Of a stretch of 43,976 nucleotides of DNA, positions 34,215 through 42,174 are shown piece after piece. The notes under the pieces are model-generated. The model was not told the DNA's origin. It searched no databases and saw only the letters and a list, made by a program, of their open reading frames with translations. Positions within the stretch are counted from its first letter, which is position 1, and the number at the start of each line of letters is the position of its first letter. Source of the DNA: Viridibacillus sp050279675 (GTDB lineage: Bacteria > Bacillota > Bacilli > Bacillales_A > Planococcaceae); the NCBI RefSeq assembly GCF_050279675.1, contig NZ_JBNNUK010000026.1, positions 1 through 43,976 on the forward strand, given 5' to 3'. Made by a program: the position numbers and the translations under genes.

Positions 34215-34331
34215 CTATCCGTATTTTAGAATAATTAATGTATTTGACGATAAATGTTTAGTATCACAATGCAACATGAAACTATCCACATGTAAGTCGA
34301 ATTCTAAAATCTGCCTCCTTTTTGAACGCAA
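34215..34331 (-). pseudogene. 5' fragment of an integrase gene (second copy)
   Basis: A TTG start behind GGAGGTGTG and the first roughly 28 codons (RSKRRQILEFDLHVDSFMLH) are nearly identical to the integrase at 35666-36250. The frame then diverges and stops. It is part of the left copy of the long direct repeat, downstream of the mrpR-like gene. Confidence 0.7.
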
Positions 34332-34478
34332 AAAACACACCTCCAACTTAATCGAATTTTTGAAAACTCAATAAATGAAAGTGCGGTAGTATTTACACGC
34401 TTATATTCAGTTAATTATAGGTTCAATTAGGCAGTTTATCGGTGAATAATTTTGCTGACTTACAACTGACAACTACCC
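34236..34478. repeat. Long direct repeat, left copy
   Basis: About 240 bases closely matching 36158-36412 in the same orientation. The repeat covers the integrase promoter region, its ribosome binding site and first codons. The first 170 bases are almost identical; the distal 60 (toward ...CTGACAACTACCCT) have drifted and contain small indels. The two copies bracket the mrpR-like gene and the truncated integrase. Confidence 0.9.
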
Positions 34479-35455
34479 TAAAACGTCCCTCTATTCTTTT
34501 CGATACGACCTTTTAAGTAAAAGTATGCAGATTCGTTATCATTAATATTAAATCGTATAATAATTCGTCTACACGCTTCAACAATCGACAATCCTTCTTC
34601 TTTCATCAACTCTCTCGCATAGTGAATTTGTCCGCTATATGAAATATTTGTAGCGTTTAAATACTCATTCCCTTCTAACTCTGCGATACGAATTATTCTC
34701 TGAGAAACATTCTCCCATTTAATTTGAAAGTTGTTTCGAAGACCTCGTAAGATATAATCACTGCTAGCTATCTTGTAATTGCGTTTTGATTCACCTTTAA
34801 GACTTACGTACTTCTCTTCTTTCATTGCGCTCTCTATCATAGTTTTTGTATGATTGCTAATTGGAACTGTTCTAGGTGATAATACCTCTCCAGTATCCTC
34901 ATCAACTAATTGAGGAATATTAATAACCATGTTATTAATATCACAATCTTGAATACGGATATTTCTTAACTCAACAAATTTACGTTTATACGATACACCA
35001 TCGAATAGTAAACAAAGGATTACTCCATCTTGTGCATTCTGAGCATACCCACTTAAAGAATCGACTTCTGATTTAGTAAGAATCATATTCTCTTCTGCTT
35101 TTTCATCTAATAGATTTGAGATCTTATGCTTTGTATTATACTGAGCTGCAATATTCCCTTTTTCCTTTGATACTTGACCTTTTTCAAGGGCAAAATCTAT
35201 ATATTGTTCTAATGTTGATATTGAATTTTGAAGACTTCTTACAGTAGTAGCCTTTAATGACTTTAAAGCTTCTTCGAATTGAGTATTATCGAATGCATAA
35301 ACGTCTTTATTGTAATTATTTTCACTATTCCTTATTTTTTCGAATAAGATTCTAACTACCCTTTTTGTTTCATCAGAGTAGGGCTTAATATCTCCATTCT
35401 TACCGACTACTCGATGCTCTTTTATGAATCTCTCCTTGAATTCTGATATATCCAT
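34478..35455 (-). CDS. MrpR/YopR-like prophage repressor (catalytically dead recombinase fold)
   Basis: A 325-residue protein, the length I recall for YopR/MrpR, the SPbeta lytic-cycle repressor. It has an N-terminal SAM-like helical domain (T-K-R-V-V-R-I-L-F-E-K-I; K-A-T-T-V-R-S-L-Q-N-S-I-S-T-L-E-Q-Y) and a tyrosine-recombinase-like C-domain: C-L-L-F-D-G-V-S-Y-K-R-K-F-V-E-L where a recombinase has T-G-x-R-x-x-E, and N-I-S-Y-S-G-Q-I-H-Y-A-R-E-L in place of H-x-L-R-H. The canonical Arg/His/Tyr set is not preserved, so DNA binding without strand exchange is inferred. The ATG at 35453-35455 follows AGAAGGG. The paired integrase upstream is truncated. Confidence 0.65.
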   Translation of the reverse strand: MDISEFKERFIKEHRVVGKNGDIKPYSDETKRVVRILFEKIRNSENNYNKDVYAFDNTQFEEALKSLKATTVRSLQNSISTLEQYIDFALEKGQVSKEKGNIAAQYNTKHKISNLLDEKAEENMILTKSEVDSLSGYAQNAQDGVILCLLFDGVSYKRKFVELRNIRIQDCDINNMVINIPQLVDEDTGEVLSPRTVPISNHTKTMIESAMKEEKYVSLKGESKRNYKIASSDYILRGLRNNFQIKWENVSQRIIRIAELEGNEYLNATNISYSGQIHYARELMKEEGLSIVEACRRIIIRFNINDNESAYFYLKGRIEKNRGTF

Positions 35456-35665
35456 TTTCCCTTCTCTTTCCTCCATTTGCTTCTGTAGCGAGCAATTAAT
35501 TTGTTTTTTTACTTTTCTAAAATAAATTTGCAATACTTTATTCTAAACCACCTCATTAACCTTAAATGAAATATATCACACCCCGCTTTAAGTTGTAATA
35601 CTTTCCTTTAGATTGTATAAACCTCAATTTACACTTTAGAACAAGATTACTTTCGTATGGCTACA

Positions 35666-36250
35666 TCATAAAATGTATAACTTATTATTAGTAGATTGTG
35701 AATTTGTATAAAAGGGTATGTCGAAAATCAAATGTAGTTGTACCCACGTTCTATATTCGTGAAATTTCGTGAGATTATAAGCACCTAACATCAATTTAAT
35801 TTCTACTGGTGATAATAGTTGTTTCTGCTTTCGCTTCGGTTTAATCTCTTCTACAGTATTCATGGGATTTTCAATAATTTCTTGTTCCATTTTCAAAAAA
35901 TTAAAAAATACCTTCATATTCCTTGTGTAATTTGCTATTGTGACATCGCTCATTGGCTTTTGATAATCTTCTCGTCTATTTGGATAGTTAATTTCTAAAG
36001 ACCTATCTGAAGCCGTAACAGTGTATTTACCCCTACTTCTCAAATACTTAATGTAATGTCTTATATGTGATGATTTAATCTTTGTAGCATCTTCAATTTT
36101 CAACTCCTGTTTTAAATAAATTCCAAATAACGTTAATGTTTGCTCATAGCTCTTTAATGTCTTTGCAGATAAATGTTTAGCATCACAATGCAACATGAAA
36201 CTATCCACATGTAAGTCGAATTCTAAAATCTGCCTCCTTTTTGAACGCAA
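35666..36250 (-). pseudogene. Truncated tyrosine integrase
   Basis: Starting from a TTG after GGAGGTG, it encodes about 194 residues. The core-binding domain is intact (L-S-A-K-T-L-K-S-Y-E-Q-T-L-T-L-F-G-I-Y-L-K; H-I-R-H-Y-I-K-Y-L-R-S-R-G-K), followed by the linker K-R-K-Q-K-Q-L-L-S-P-V-E-I and the first strands of the catalytic domain (W-V-Q-L-H-L-I-F-D). At the point where T-G-x-R is expected the frame veers into unrelated residues and stops. All catalytic residues are missing. The order integrase then MrpR-like gene recalls yopP...yopR of SPbeta. It lies just downstream of the spo0A fragment. Confidence 0.7.
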
Positions 36251-36412
36251 AAAAACACACCTCCAACTTAATCGAATTTTTGAAAACTCAATAAATGAAA
36301 GTGCGCTAGTATTTACACGCATATATTTAGTTAATTATTGGTTCAATTAGGTAGTTTATCTGTGAATAATTATGAATAATTTCGAAGTCTGACAACTGAT
36401 AACTACCTTAAA
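36158..36412. repeat. Long direct repeat, right copy
   Basis: Partner of 34236-34478. It includes the 5' end of the truncated integrase and about 160 bases of its upstream region, reaching to within about 30 bases of the spo0A stop codon. Short motifs such as ACAACTGA(T/C)AACTACC recur in both copies and could be binding sites. Confidence 0.9.
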
Positions 36413-36440
36413 ACCCAGATTTATCAATGTCCTAACCCTT

Positions 36441-36536
36441 TCAGCTAGCAACCGTTTCAATACGAATTTTATCGGCAATCATGGCGATGAATTCGCTATT
36501 TGTTGGTTTGCTCTTTAAGTGATGGACAGTATAGCC
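36441..36536 (-). pseudogene. spo0A: 3' terminal fragment of spo0A (last 31 codons)
   Basis: The minus strand encodes G-Y-T-V-H-H-L-K-S-K-P-T-N-S-E-F-I-A-M, then I-A-D-K-I-R-I-E-T-V-A-S and stop. This is the unmistakable C-terminus of Spo0A (B. subtilis: GYTV...KPTNSEFIAMVADKLRLE). Homology stops at the Gly of GYTV. Upstream the frame reads L-Y-I-N and hits a stop within seven codons, and the following sequence is unrelated AT-rich DNA. So the receiver domain and most of the DNA-binding domain are not here. Location beside gdpD, yqzF and bkdR is where spo0A belongs. The remainder must lie beyond the inserted DNA or elsewhere. Confidence 0.9.
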
Positions 36537-36849
36537 GTTGATATATAAAGATTTCTAACGCTTAAATTAATTAAATTATCTATAGGTTTATTGGTATTGT
36601 TTTATACGGTTTATTGGTATTTAGTTCCGTATTGTTATCTTTATCTTACCAAATAGCCAGAAGAGATGTAAAGGTGAATGAAACCAAAAACTTATTTAGT
36701 TAACTTGAGAATTGTTATTTAGACAATTCACACATTTATATAGGTAGATATTGTGTAAAAAAATCATTTTTGTATTAACTTTAATCTCTAATTTATTCCA
36801 TAAAAAAAGCACATCACATTTAAGTAACATGCCATCATATACTTAGGTT
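36537..36849. other. Junction-side noncoding DNA with two 14-bp repeats
   Basis: This interval abuts the break in spo0A. It contains GGTTTATTGGTATT at 36585-36598 and again at 36608-36621, exactly 23 bp apart. The rest is AT-rich without recognisable genes. The repeats could be arm-type recombinase sites or operators. Confidence 0.6.
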
Positions 36850-37632
36850 TCAATACAACCCAAAGTTTTTACTAATAGTCACAACTCTATCTTTACTAAC
36901 AGTTACTTCATTCACATAATACTTATAGTGTTTTAAATTATTTGCAATAAAGTAATCTGCAATTGGTTCACCGATTATTCTTTTAATTTCATCAGCATAG
37001 ATACCACTTGCTGATTCGTCTATTCTTATTTCTACTCTACCATTAGAACGTATCACAAAAATATATTTTCCTGGTTTAACATTCTCTATTGAGTAATTAC
37101 CATTACCATCTACATTAGCGAAATACAAACTTTTATCGCCACTAGGTACTTGACCATACATACCAAACATTTGAAGTTGATAGGGAGTATAATTAGCTTT
37201 ATTCAAGTCATAAGAAATCAAAGAAACCCTAGCATTTACATCTGGTCTATATCCAATAAAGTTATTGTAATAATATGACACCACACCTTGTACTGTACCT
37301 TTTCCGACTAGTGAATCTATAGACATATATTTAACATTACTATTTTTCTTAACATATAAATTATTAGATATTTTCAACATTTTATTTTTATCATCATAGC
37401 TATACACGCCATATTCTTTTCCTTTTTTCACTGTATCGAACTCTAGATATTTACCACGTATTTCTGTATAAGTTTTAGTTTTTTTCTTTATTTGTATCTT
37501 TCCAATCATTGTTTGATCATTTATTGTTACTTTCCCCCACGTATATGTCTCTGCTTTCACATAATTAGAGTTAAAAGAAAGAAACGAAACAAATAATAAA
37601 GTCATTAATATAAACGAATATACCTTTTTCAT
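36850..37632 (-). CDS. Secreted protein with prealbumin-like (carboxypeptidase-regulatory-type) domain
   Basis: A 260-residue exported protein. A classical signal peptide (MKKVYSFILMTLLFVSFLSF..., cleavage after V-K-A near residue 27) precedes two parts. The first (28-105) is strand-rich with T-W-G-K-V-T-I-N-D and Y-G-V-Y-S-Y-D-D. The second (about 110-220) has V-Q-G-V-V-S-Y-Y and N-G-N-Y-S-I-E-N-V-K-P-G-K-Y-I-F-V-I, the pattern of carboxypeptidase-regulatory or SpaA-like beta-sandwiches. No LPXTG anchor or catalytic motif is seen. The ATG at 37630-37632 follows GAGGAG. It is monocistronic. Likely cargo of the element; function unknown. Confidence 0.65.
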   Translation of the reverse strand: MKKVYSFILMTLLFVSFLSFNSNYVKAETYTWGKVTINDQTMIGKIQIKKKTKTYTEIRGKYLEFDTVKKGKEYGVYSYDDKNKMLKISNNLYVKKNSNVKYMSIDSLVGKGTVQGVVSYYYNNFIGYRPDVNARVSLISYDLNKANYTPYQLQMFGMYGQVPSGDKSLYFANVDGNGNYSIENVKPGKYIFVIRSNGRVEIRIDESASGIYADEIKRIIGEPIADYFIANNLKHYKYYVNEVTVSKDRVVTISKNFGLY

Positions 37633-37755
37633 ATAAACACTCCTCAACTATAATATAACTATAATACTATAAAAAAGTAAATGATTGTATATAAAATGAA
37701 AAAGGGCAGTTATTTTTAACTACTCTAAATTAAAGTCACTATATTTGTTTCATTA

Positions 37756-38631
37756 TTAATTATACATAGATAATAACTTATCGAAAGTTATTTCAAATCC
37801 CCAATATGACAATTCATTTTTTCTACTAATGAATAAAATTTCGATATCTCTTGCTTTATCTTTCTGTAACCCATGATGAAATCTTCTATGGCAAGTTGGA
37901 CATAACGAAACAACATTTGGTACTACATCTAAACAGTAATCAAACTGCTCTTGAAATTTTAAAGGAATCAAATGATGAGCTTCTATATATTGTTTTCTAG
38001 TGCTAGCATTAATAAAAGTTTCATGTTGTGAATTAATTTCGCATTGAAAGTTAGCATCATTAATAGCTTTTGCTGAAACTAAAGGGTTACGAATTATACT
38101 TTTAACAGATCTTTTAATAAATCTTGGACTATCATAGGACTTATCAAGAAAAACTTCTCCACTTTGTATTTCTAATTGAAAATCTTCTTCCGTTAAGTCA
38201 CCAACTACAAATAATAAATTATAATTATATTTTAGTTTTTCTCTTGTTTCAATAGCTGTATCATTTTCATATTTTCTCATTGTAGGGTTTGAAAACATAT
38301 CAAATAATGCAGGTCTTTTAAAAACCCTTTCAAAATGAGCTATTGCATTATCCATTTCATCCTCGTAAATAATCTTCCAAAACAATCTATTATATGTTAA
38401 ACTTTCAATTTCAAAATTGGACTTTTTCATTCTACGAATTACTTTTTTTCCATCACTATACTCTAAAGCAAAATCAAATAGTATATTATACATTTCAAAT
38501 GTAAATTCTACATTTTGTTTTTTTAACTGTTTATGGATTTTCCAAACTTCTGCAAAGCTTTCATACTTACCAAATACTTTAATAAAGCTAATTAAATCTA
38601 ATTCTGTGTTAAGTAGCATTTTAGTATCCAT
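37756..38631 (-). CDS. HNH endonuclease with N-terminal 32-residue helical repeats
   Basis: A 291-residue protein. The C-terminal HNH/ββα-metal domain (about 195-260) has F-Q-C-E-I, E-A-H-H-L-I-P-L (His 219-220), N-V-V-S-L-C-P-T-C (Cys 244 and 247) and H-R-R-F-H-H, so metal and zinc residues look intact. Residues 12-110 contain three helical repeats of exactly 32 residues in register: S-F-I-K-V-F / M-Y-N-I-L-F / T-Y-N-R-L-F at their starts, and L-K-K-Q-N / M-K-K-S-N in their second helices. The pattern recalls PPR/TPR helical hairpins. The target is unknown; a defence or homing role is possible from context. It is monocistronic. Confidence 0.7.
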   Translation of the reverse strand: MDTKMLLNTELDLISFIKVFGKYESFAEVWKIHKQLKKQNVEFTFEMYNILFDFALEYSDGKKVIRRMKKSNFEIESLTYNRLFWKIIYEDEMDNAIAHFERVFKRPALFDMFSNPTMRKYENDTAIETREKLKYNYNLLFVVGDLTEEDFQLEIQSGEVFLDKSYDSPRFIKRSVKSIIRNPLVSAKAINDANFQCEINSQHETFINASTRKQYIEAHHLIPLKFQEQFDYCLDVVPNVVSLCPTCHRRFHHGLQKDKARDIEILFISRKNELSYWGFEITFDKLLSMYN

Positions 38632-38873
38632 TTTATAAATCCTCCTTGTGCTTTATTAGCCCACTTATAGTCATCTCCTTAACTACAGTTTTTATCCGAA
38701 ATTAGCTATATATATTGAAAAGTATCTTACATACGTACATACAATGGTCATAACATTATTACAAACCTTACTAATAGTAATGGCGTGTTTTTCGACTTTA
38801 GAATTAAACACAAAGAGAGTACACCCAATTAAATAGATGAACAATTATACTTTTATCTCTTGTTTCATGTGAA

Positions 38874-39072
38874 TTACCGAAGGTATATTCTCACAAATTC
38901 AACGAATCGTTTAAATCCATTTTCATCTAAGACCTCTTTAATTGTAATGATACGCATTTTTTTCTGTACTCCCCAATCATCATGTTTGATTGTGACATAA
39001 TCCCCTAACTGCCAATCACGCCCATACACGAATAGCGCATTTTGACTATTACAAAATTTATTCAGTAGAGAT
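38874..39072 (-). pseudogene. C-terminal fragment of a phage tail protein (Gp37-like)
   Basis: The minus strand encodes about 65 residues ending in TAA at 38874, including A-L-F-V-Y-G-R-D-W-Q-L-G-D-Y-V-T-I-K, then D-W-G-V-Q-K-K-M-R-I-I-T-I-K-E-V. The Y-G-R-D-x-x-L-G-D-x-V-T motif and the ITEIKEV-like ending recall the Gp37-like siphovirus tail proteins. There is no start codon or upstream coding sequence, so it is a deletion remnant. Confidence 0.45.
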
Positions 39073-39094
39073 TAGAACAAACCCTTCTAACTAA

Positions 39095-39389
39095 TCATTT
39101 TAGACCTGTAGATCCAAACCCTTCTTCTCCTCTATCTGATACATCTAGTTCCAAATTAGTTTCAACTAGTTCAACTTCAGGAAGTTTTTGAATTACCATT
39201 TGCGCAATCTTCATATGTTTTTCCACATGAAGTATCTCATTGCTATGATTTATAAGTATCACACCTATCTCCCCTCTATAACCTGCATCAATAGTACCTG
39301 GACTATTTAAAACTGCTACACCGCTTTTCAAAGCCAACCGAATAGGCTAATATCTGTGCTACATCAAAATTATTGTTTCTCTTTGTCAT
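39095..39389 (-). pseudogene. 5'-deleted dUTPase gene
   Basis: The frame ending at 39095 has the C-terminal half of a trimeric dUTPase: motif III V-L-N-S-P-G-T-I-D-A-G-Y-R-G-E-I, motif IV K-I-A-Q-M-V-I-Q-K-L-P and motif V R-G-E-E-G-F-G-S-T-G. Motifs I and II are gone. A good ribosome binding site and ATG at 39387-39389 begin M-T-K-R-N-N-N-F-D-V, but that frame is out of phase with the dUTPase by one base. So an internal deletion fused the original start to the 3' half out of frame. dUTPases are common in SPbeta-like phages (yosS). Confidence 0.75.
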
Positions 39390-39435
39390 ACTGATTCCTC
39401 CATATATTTAAGTTGGAAGATATTAGATCATTGTA

Positions 39436-39490
39436 GGGACAAAAAAGGGATACTCCCACAGTGTTATAATCTGTGTTAGCATCCCTTATC
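39436..39490 (-). terminator. Terminator of a lost gene
   Basis: On the minus strand AAGGGATGCTAACACAG and CACTGTGGGAGTATCCC pair imperfectly and are followed by TTTTTTG. The gene that should precede it (39500-40000) is not intact. Confidence 0.6.
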
Positions 39491-40003
39491 TGTTCCAAAA
39501 CCTGTCACATCAAGGCTTGAACTGTGTTTAACTGTACGTCCCAGGAGGGAATTTAATAGCCTCCTGAAGCGTTGGTGCCACTGTTTTTTTTGATTAGATT
39601 GCGTAGAAAATGTGTAGAGTGAAAATCCAAGAACACATGTTTTATCTTATATTTCAACTAACTAAATTTCCAGCACTTAAGCATAGAAATTCCAGAGTGA
39701 ACAACAAGATTAAACTAACGATGAAAGTTTACACATTGTATCTTCTGCTGCTTCAACAATTTTTGAAAATGTAAATACCCTTTATCTATAAACTCTGGAA
39801 ACTGCCCATCTAATAAGACAAATATGCTCTAAAAATTTTTATCTAAATCATTATGTTGTATAGAGTTTCTAAATTATATCAATCAATTTAGTGAATCAAA
39901 GAGACTTAGAAAGCTGTGCTACACAGCTTGAATTACAAATAAATGATAATGATCAACTGTTAATGGATTTTCGTTTATAGCTGAAACATGTCAAATGTAT
40001 ACT
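39491..40003. other. Degenerate noncoding interval
   Basis: No intact gene. A minus-strand fragment near 39725-39830 reads I-F-V-L-L-D-G-Q-F-P-E-F-I-D-K-G-Y-L-H-F and looks like a coding relic, but I cannot name it. A purine-rich stretch near 39545 and AT-rich DNA make up the rest. Confidence 0.5.
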
Positions 40004-41764
40004 CTAGAATCTAAAGCCAAAGAGCCTGTTCTTATCATCGTTTAATCTGTCTAATTTTGCTACTACCATACCCTCATCTTCAAAAAATTCCAAATCAGCT
40101 TCTAATAATTCTGTTTTATTCAAAGTTACAAAATACTGTCCTATTGAATTTTCTTTCAACTTATTATCTAAATACTTTAATAGTACTCCTTTTACATATG
40201 GGTCAGGATTTGAATAAGAGCCATCATGGATTAAAAAGTTTATATCAGAATTATTTAATACTCTGTGCAAAAACCACGTTAAGTCAAACATGTTAATTTT
40301 CATATGCAAACGACCATGAGATCTCTCATCAGGGATGGAACAACTTATTCTCACTCTTCCAGTGGTAGAATTACTTCTGTAGCTAATTCGATTATCGTAT
40401 TCAAAATCAAGGAAGCCATGTTGTTTATATGTAACATCAACCAGCACGTTAAATAAAGTTTGGAGTTTCTTTTTTGTGTCATTAAAGGAGAGAAATTCAT
40501 CATATTGTAATGAATTAATTCTCAAGACCTTATGTTGAATTTCATTTATATTTTCAACTATTTCATTCTTTTTATTATAATCATTTATCCTAACCTTAAT
40601 TTCAGCAAGTTCAACTTCTTTATTTCTTTTTTTATCCATTATTAGTGATATATCTTCAATATATTTCTCGCTTTTAAATATTTTTGAAGTTTCTTCTAGT
40701 TCTCTCTCTAAAACCTCTTTTTCGCTATAAAACTTTTTAAGCTTGCTATCTAAACTGATTATTTTATCATTAAAATAATTTCCTCTGCTATCAACCATAA
40801 AATCATAAAATTCTTTTACTTTCTTGTAATTTTCCCTTACATCATTAGGGAAGAAACCTACTAAATCGTTATAAAATTGTTCAACGTCTTCAAGTTGTTT
40901 TATTTCATCTACTTTTCCCTTTAAATTTTCAATGTTTTTTTGATACTGATTCTTAATATGTTCATATTCAAAGATTTTATTTTGAATATCATTAAGTTCT
41001 TTTTTTACTAAAGTATAATTTTCAGTGCTATTTTGAAAATGAGTAACTGTTTTCGCTTCTTCTATCGCTTTGTCAAGTTCATCTATCTGACTAATAACTT
41101 CTTCTTCTCTTACCTTTAAATCCGTTATGTTTACACTCATTGATTCAATGATTTTTATTTCATTATTCATCTTTTCAATGATATCTCGTAATTTTTTAAT
41201 CTCAGATTCTGTTTGATAAGGTAGAGTAAACAAGTAATTTAATAATATATATTGCTTCAACCCATTTCTATTAGGTAACAAAATATCATTAAACCCAGTT
41301 TTTTCATCCCTTATGATATATTCCCTTAAACCAGCAAAGGTAATGTTCTCTCTTTTTTCTGTCAATATTAAATTTTCAACGTAATTCTTATAGGACTTAA
41401 GAGATACCTTTTTCCATTCAGAAACATCCATCGAAAGCATTTCAGAGTTTTCTAACACGAATCCTTTTTGAGGATCATTAAACGATCTCGCTAGAAAATG
41501 TGTGGTGTCCTTAAGACTTACCTTTAAAGCAATATAGATATTCTTCTCTAATAAATCCCCATTATTTTGATAGTAATCTGGAATTGTTTTTCCAAGTAAA
41601 AATGATAAACAATCAACCATAGTTGATTTACCAACACCATTAGTCTCATTGTTTGCTTCTCTTTTTTCACCTAAAATTATATTTACACCCTTTTTATTAA
41701 ATGGATACTCTTTTAAAATTTGCCCATCATTCGGAGTGAAAATATATAATCTATCTAAAATCAT
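40004..41764 (-). CDS. DUF2326 SMC/RecN-like ATPase, ABC-3C component
   Basis: A 586-residue ABC-type ATPase. It has an N-terminal head with I-I-L-G-E-K-R and the Walker A N-G-V-G-K-S-T (42-48), then long charged helices (about 180-430) typical of a coiled-coil arm. The C-terminal head has the F-L-I-H-D-G segment (Walker B/D-loop region of DUF2326) near residue 500. This architecture defines the ATPase of the ABC-three-component (ABC-3C) conflict systems. It probably senses or loads on nucleic acid and controls the effector. It starts two bases after the middle gene and is last in the operon. Confidence 0.85.
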   Translation of the reverse strand: MILDRLYIFTPNDGQILKEYPFNKKGVNIILGEKREANNETNGVGKSTMVDCLSFLLGKTIPDYYQNNGDLLEKNIYIALKVSLKDTTHFLARSFNDPQKGFVLENSEMLSMDVSEWKKVSLKSYKNYVENLILTEKRENITFAGLREYIIRDEKTGFNDILLPNRNGLKQYILLNYLFTLPYQTESEIKKLRDIIEKMNNEIKIIESMSVNITDLKVREEEVISQIDELDKAIEEAKTVTHFQNSTENYTLVKKELNDIQNKIFEYEHIKNQYQKNIENLKGKVDEIKQLEDVEQFYNDLVGFFPNDVRENYKKVKEFYDFMVDSRGNYFNDKIISLDSKLKKFYSEKEVLERELEETSKIFKSEKYIEDISLIMDKKRNKEVELAEIKVRINDYNKKNEIVENINEIQHKVLRINSLQYDEFLSFNDTKKKLQTLFNVLVDVTYKQHGFLDFEYDNRISYRSNSTTGRVRISCSIPDERSHGRLHMKINMFDLTWFLHRVLNNSDINFLIHDGSYSNPDPYVKGVLLKYLDNKLKENSIGQYFVTLNKTELLEADLEFFEDEGMVVAKLDRLNDDKNRLFGFRF

Positions 41765-41766
41765 AT

Positions 41767-42174
41767 CTAATCCCCATTCTCTAATTTTTCAATCATGTTT
41801 TCATTTATTGTTATCTTTCCTAATGAGAATAAAAAAGTTAAAGCTAAATATAAGATTCTCTCAACATTCATATTGATTGTAATTCCTTGTTTATTTGAAA
41901 ACTCAAGAAATAACTGATCTACATGTTTATTTTTTGTTTCTAAAAGCTCATATAGAACCTTTGCTGTAAACAAGACATTTTCTTCAACAGAACGGTACTT
42001 TGTTAGTAGAAAGTAATTCATTGTGGTTTTACTCACCTCAATCTTTTTTGATTCCCTATATTTATCCAAAGAAATACATTCCTTTCCCAAAGAAAGGGTA
42101 CGATTTTTTTTTATGAAATTCGCAATAGAAAACTTAAGAATCTCGCTGGAGTCTCTATAATGTAAACTATTCAT
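41767..42174 (-). CDS. ABC-3C middle component
   Basis: A 135-residue helical protein. Position between an effector and a DUF2326 ATPase, size, and the C-terminal hydrophobic helix followed by a short winged segment (Y-L-A-L-T-F-L-F-S-L-G-K-I-T) fit the small 'middle component' subunits of ABC-3C systems. I place the start at the ATG at 42172-42174, overlapping the effector's TGA (ATGA), nine bases after AAAGGTG. It likely bridges the ATPase and the effector C-terminus. No enzymatic motif is visible. Confidence 0.7.
   Translation of the reverse strand: MNSLHYRDSSEILKFSIANFIKKNRTLSLGKECISLDKYRESKKIEVSKTTMNYFLLTKYRSVEENVLFTAKVLYELLETKNKHVDQLFLEFSNKQGITINMNVERILYLALTFLFSLGKITINENMIEKLENGD

Noticed and set aside
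34186..34374. Small plus-strand protein near the direct repeat.
   Set aside because: It lies antisense to the integrase 5' fragment and is explained by the repeat.
34478..35455. Active tyrosine recombinase that could excise the spo0A element.
   Set aside because: The catalytic Arg/His/Tyr positions are not conserved, and the overall pattern fits the MrpR repressor better.
35666..36250. Functional integrase for the element.
   Set aside because: It ends before any catalytic residue and is clearly truncated.
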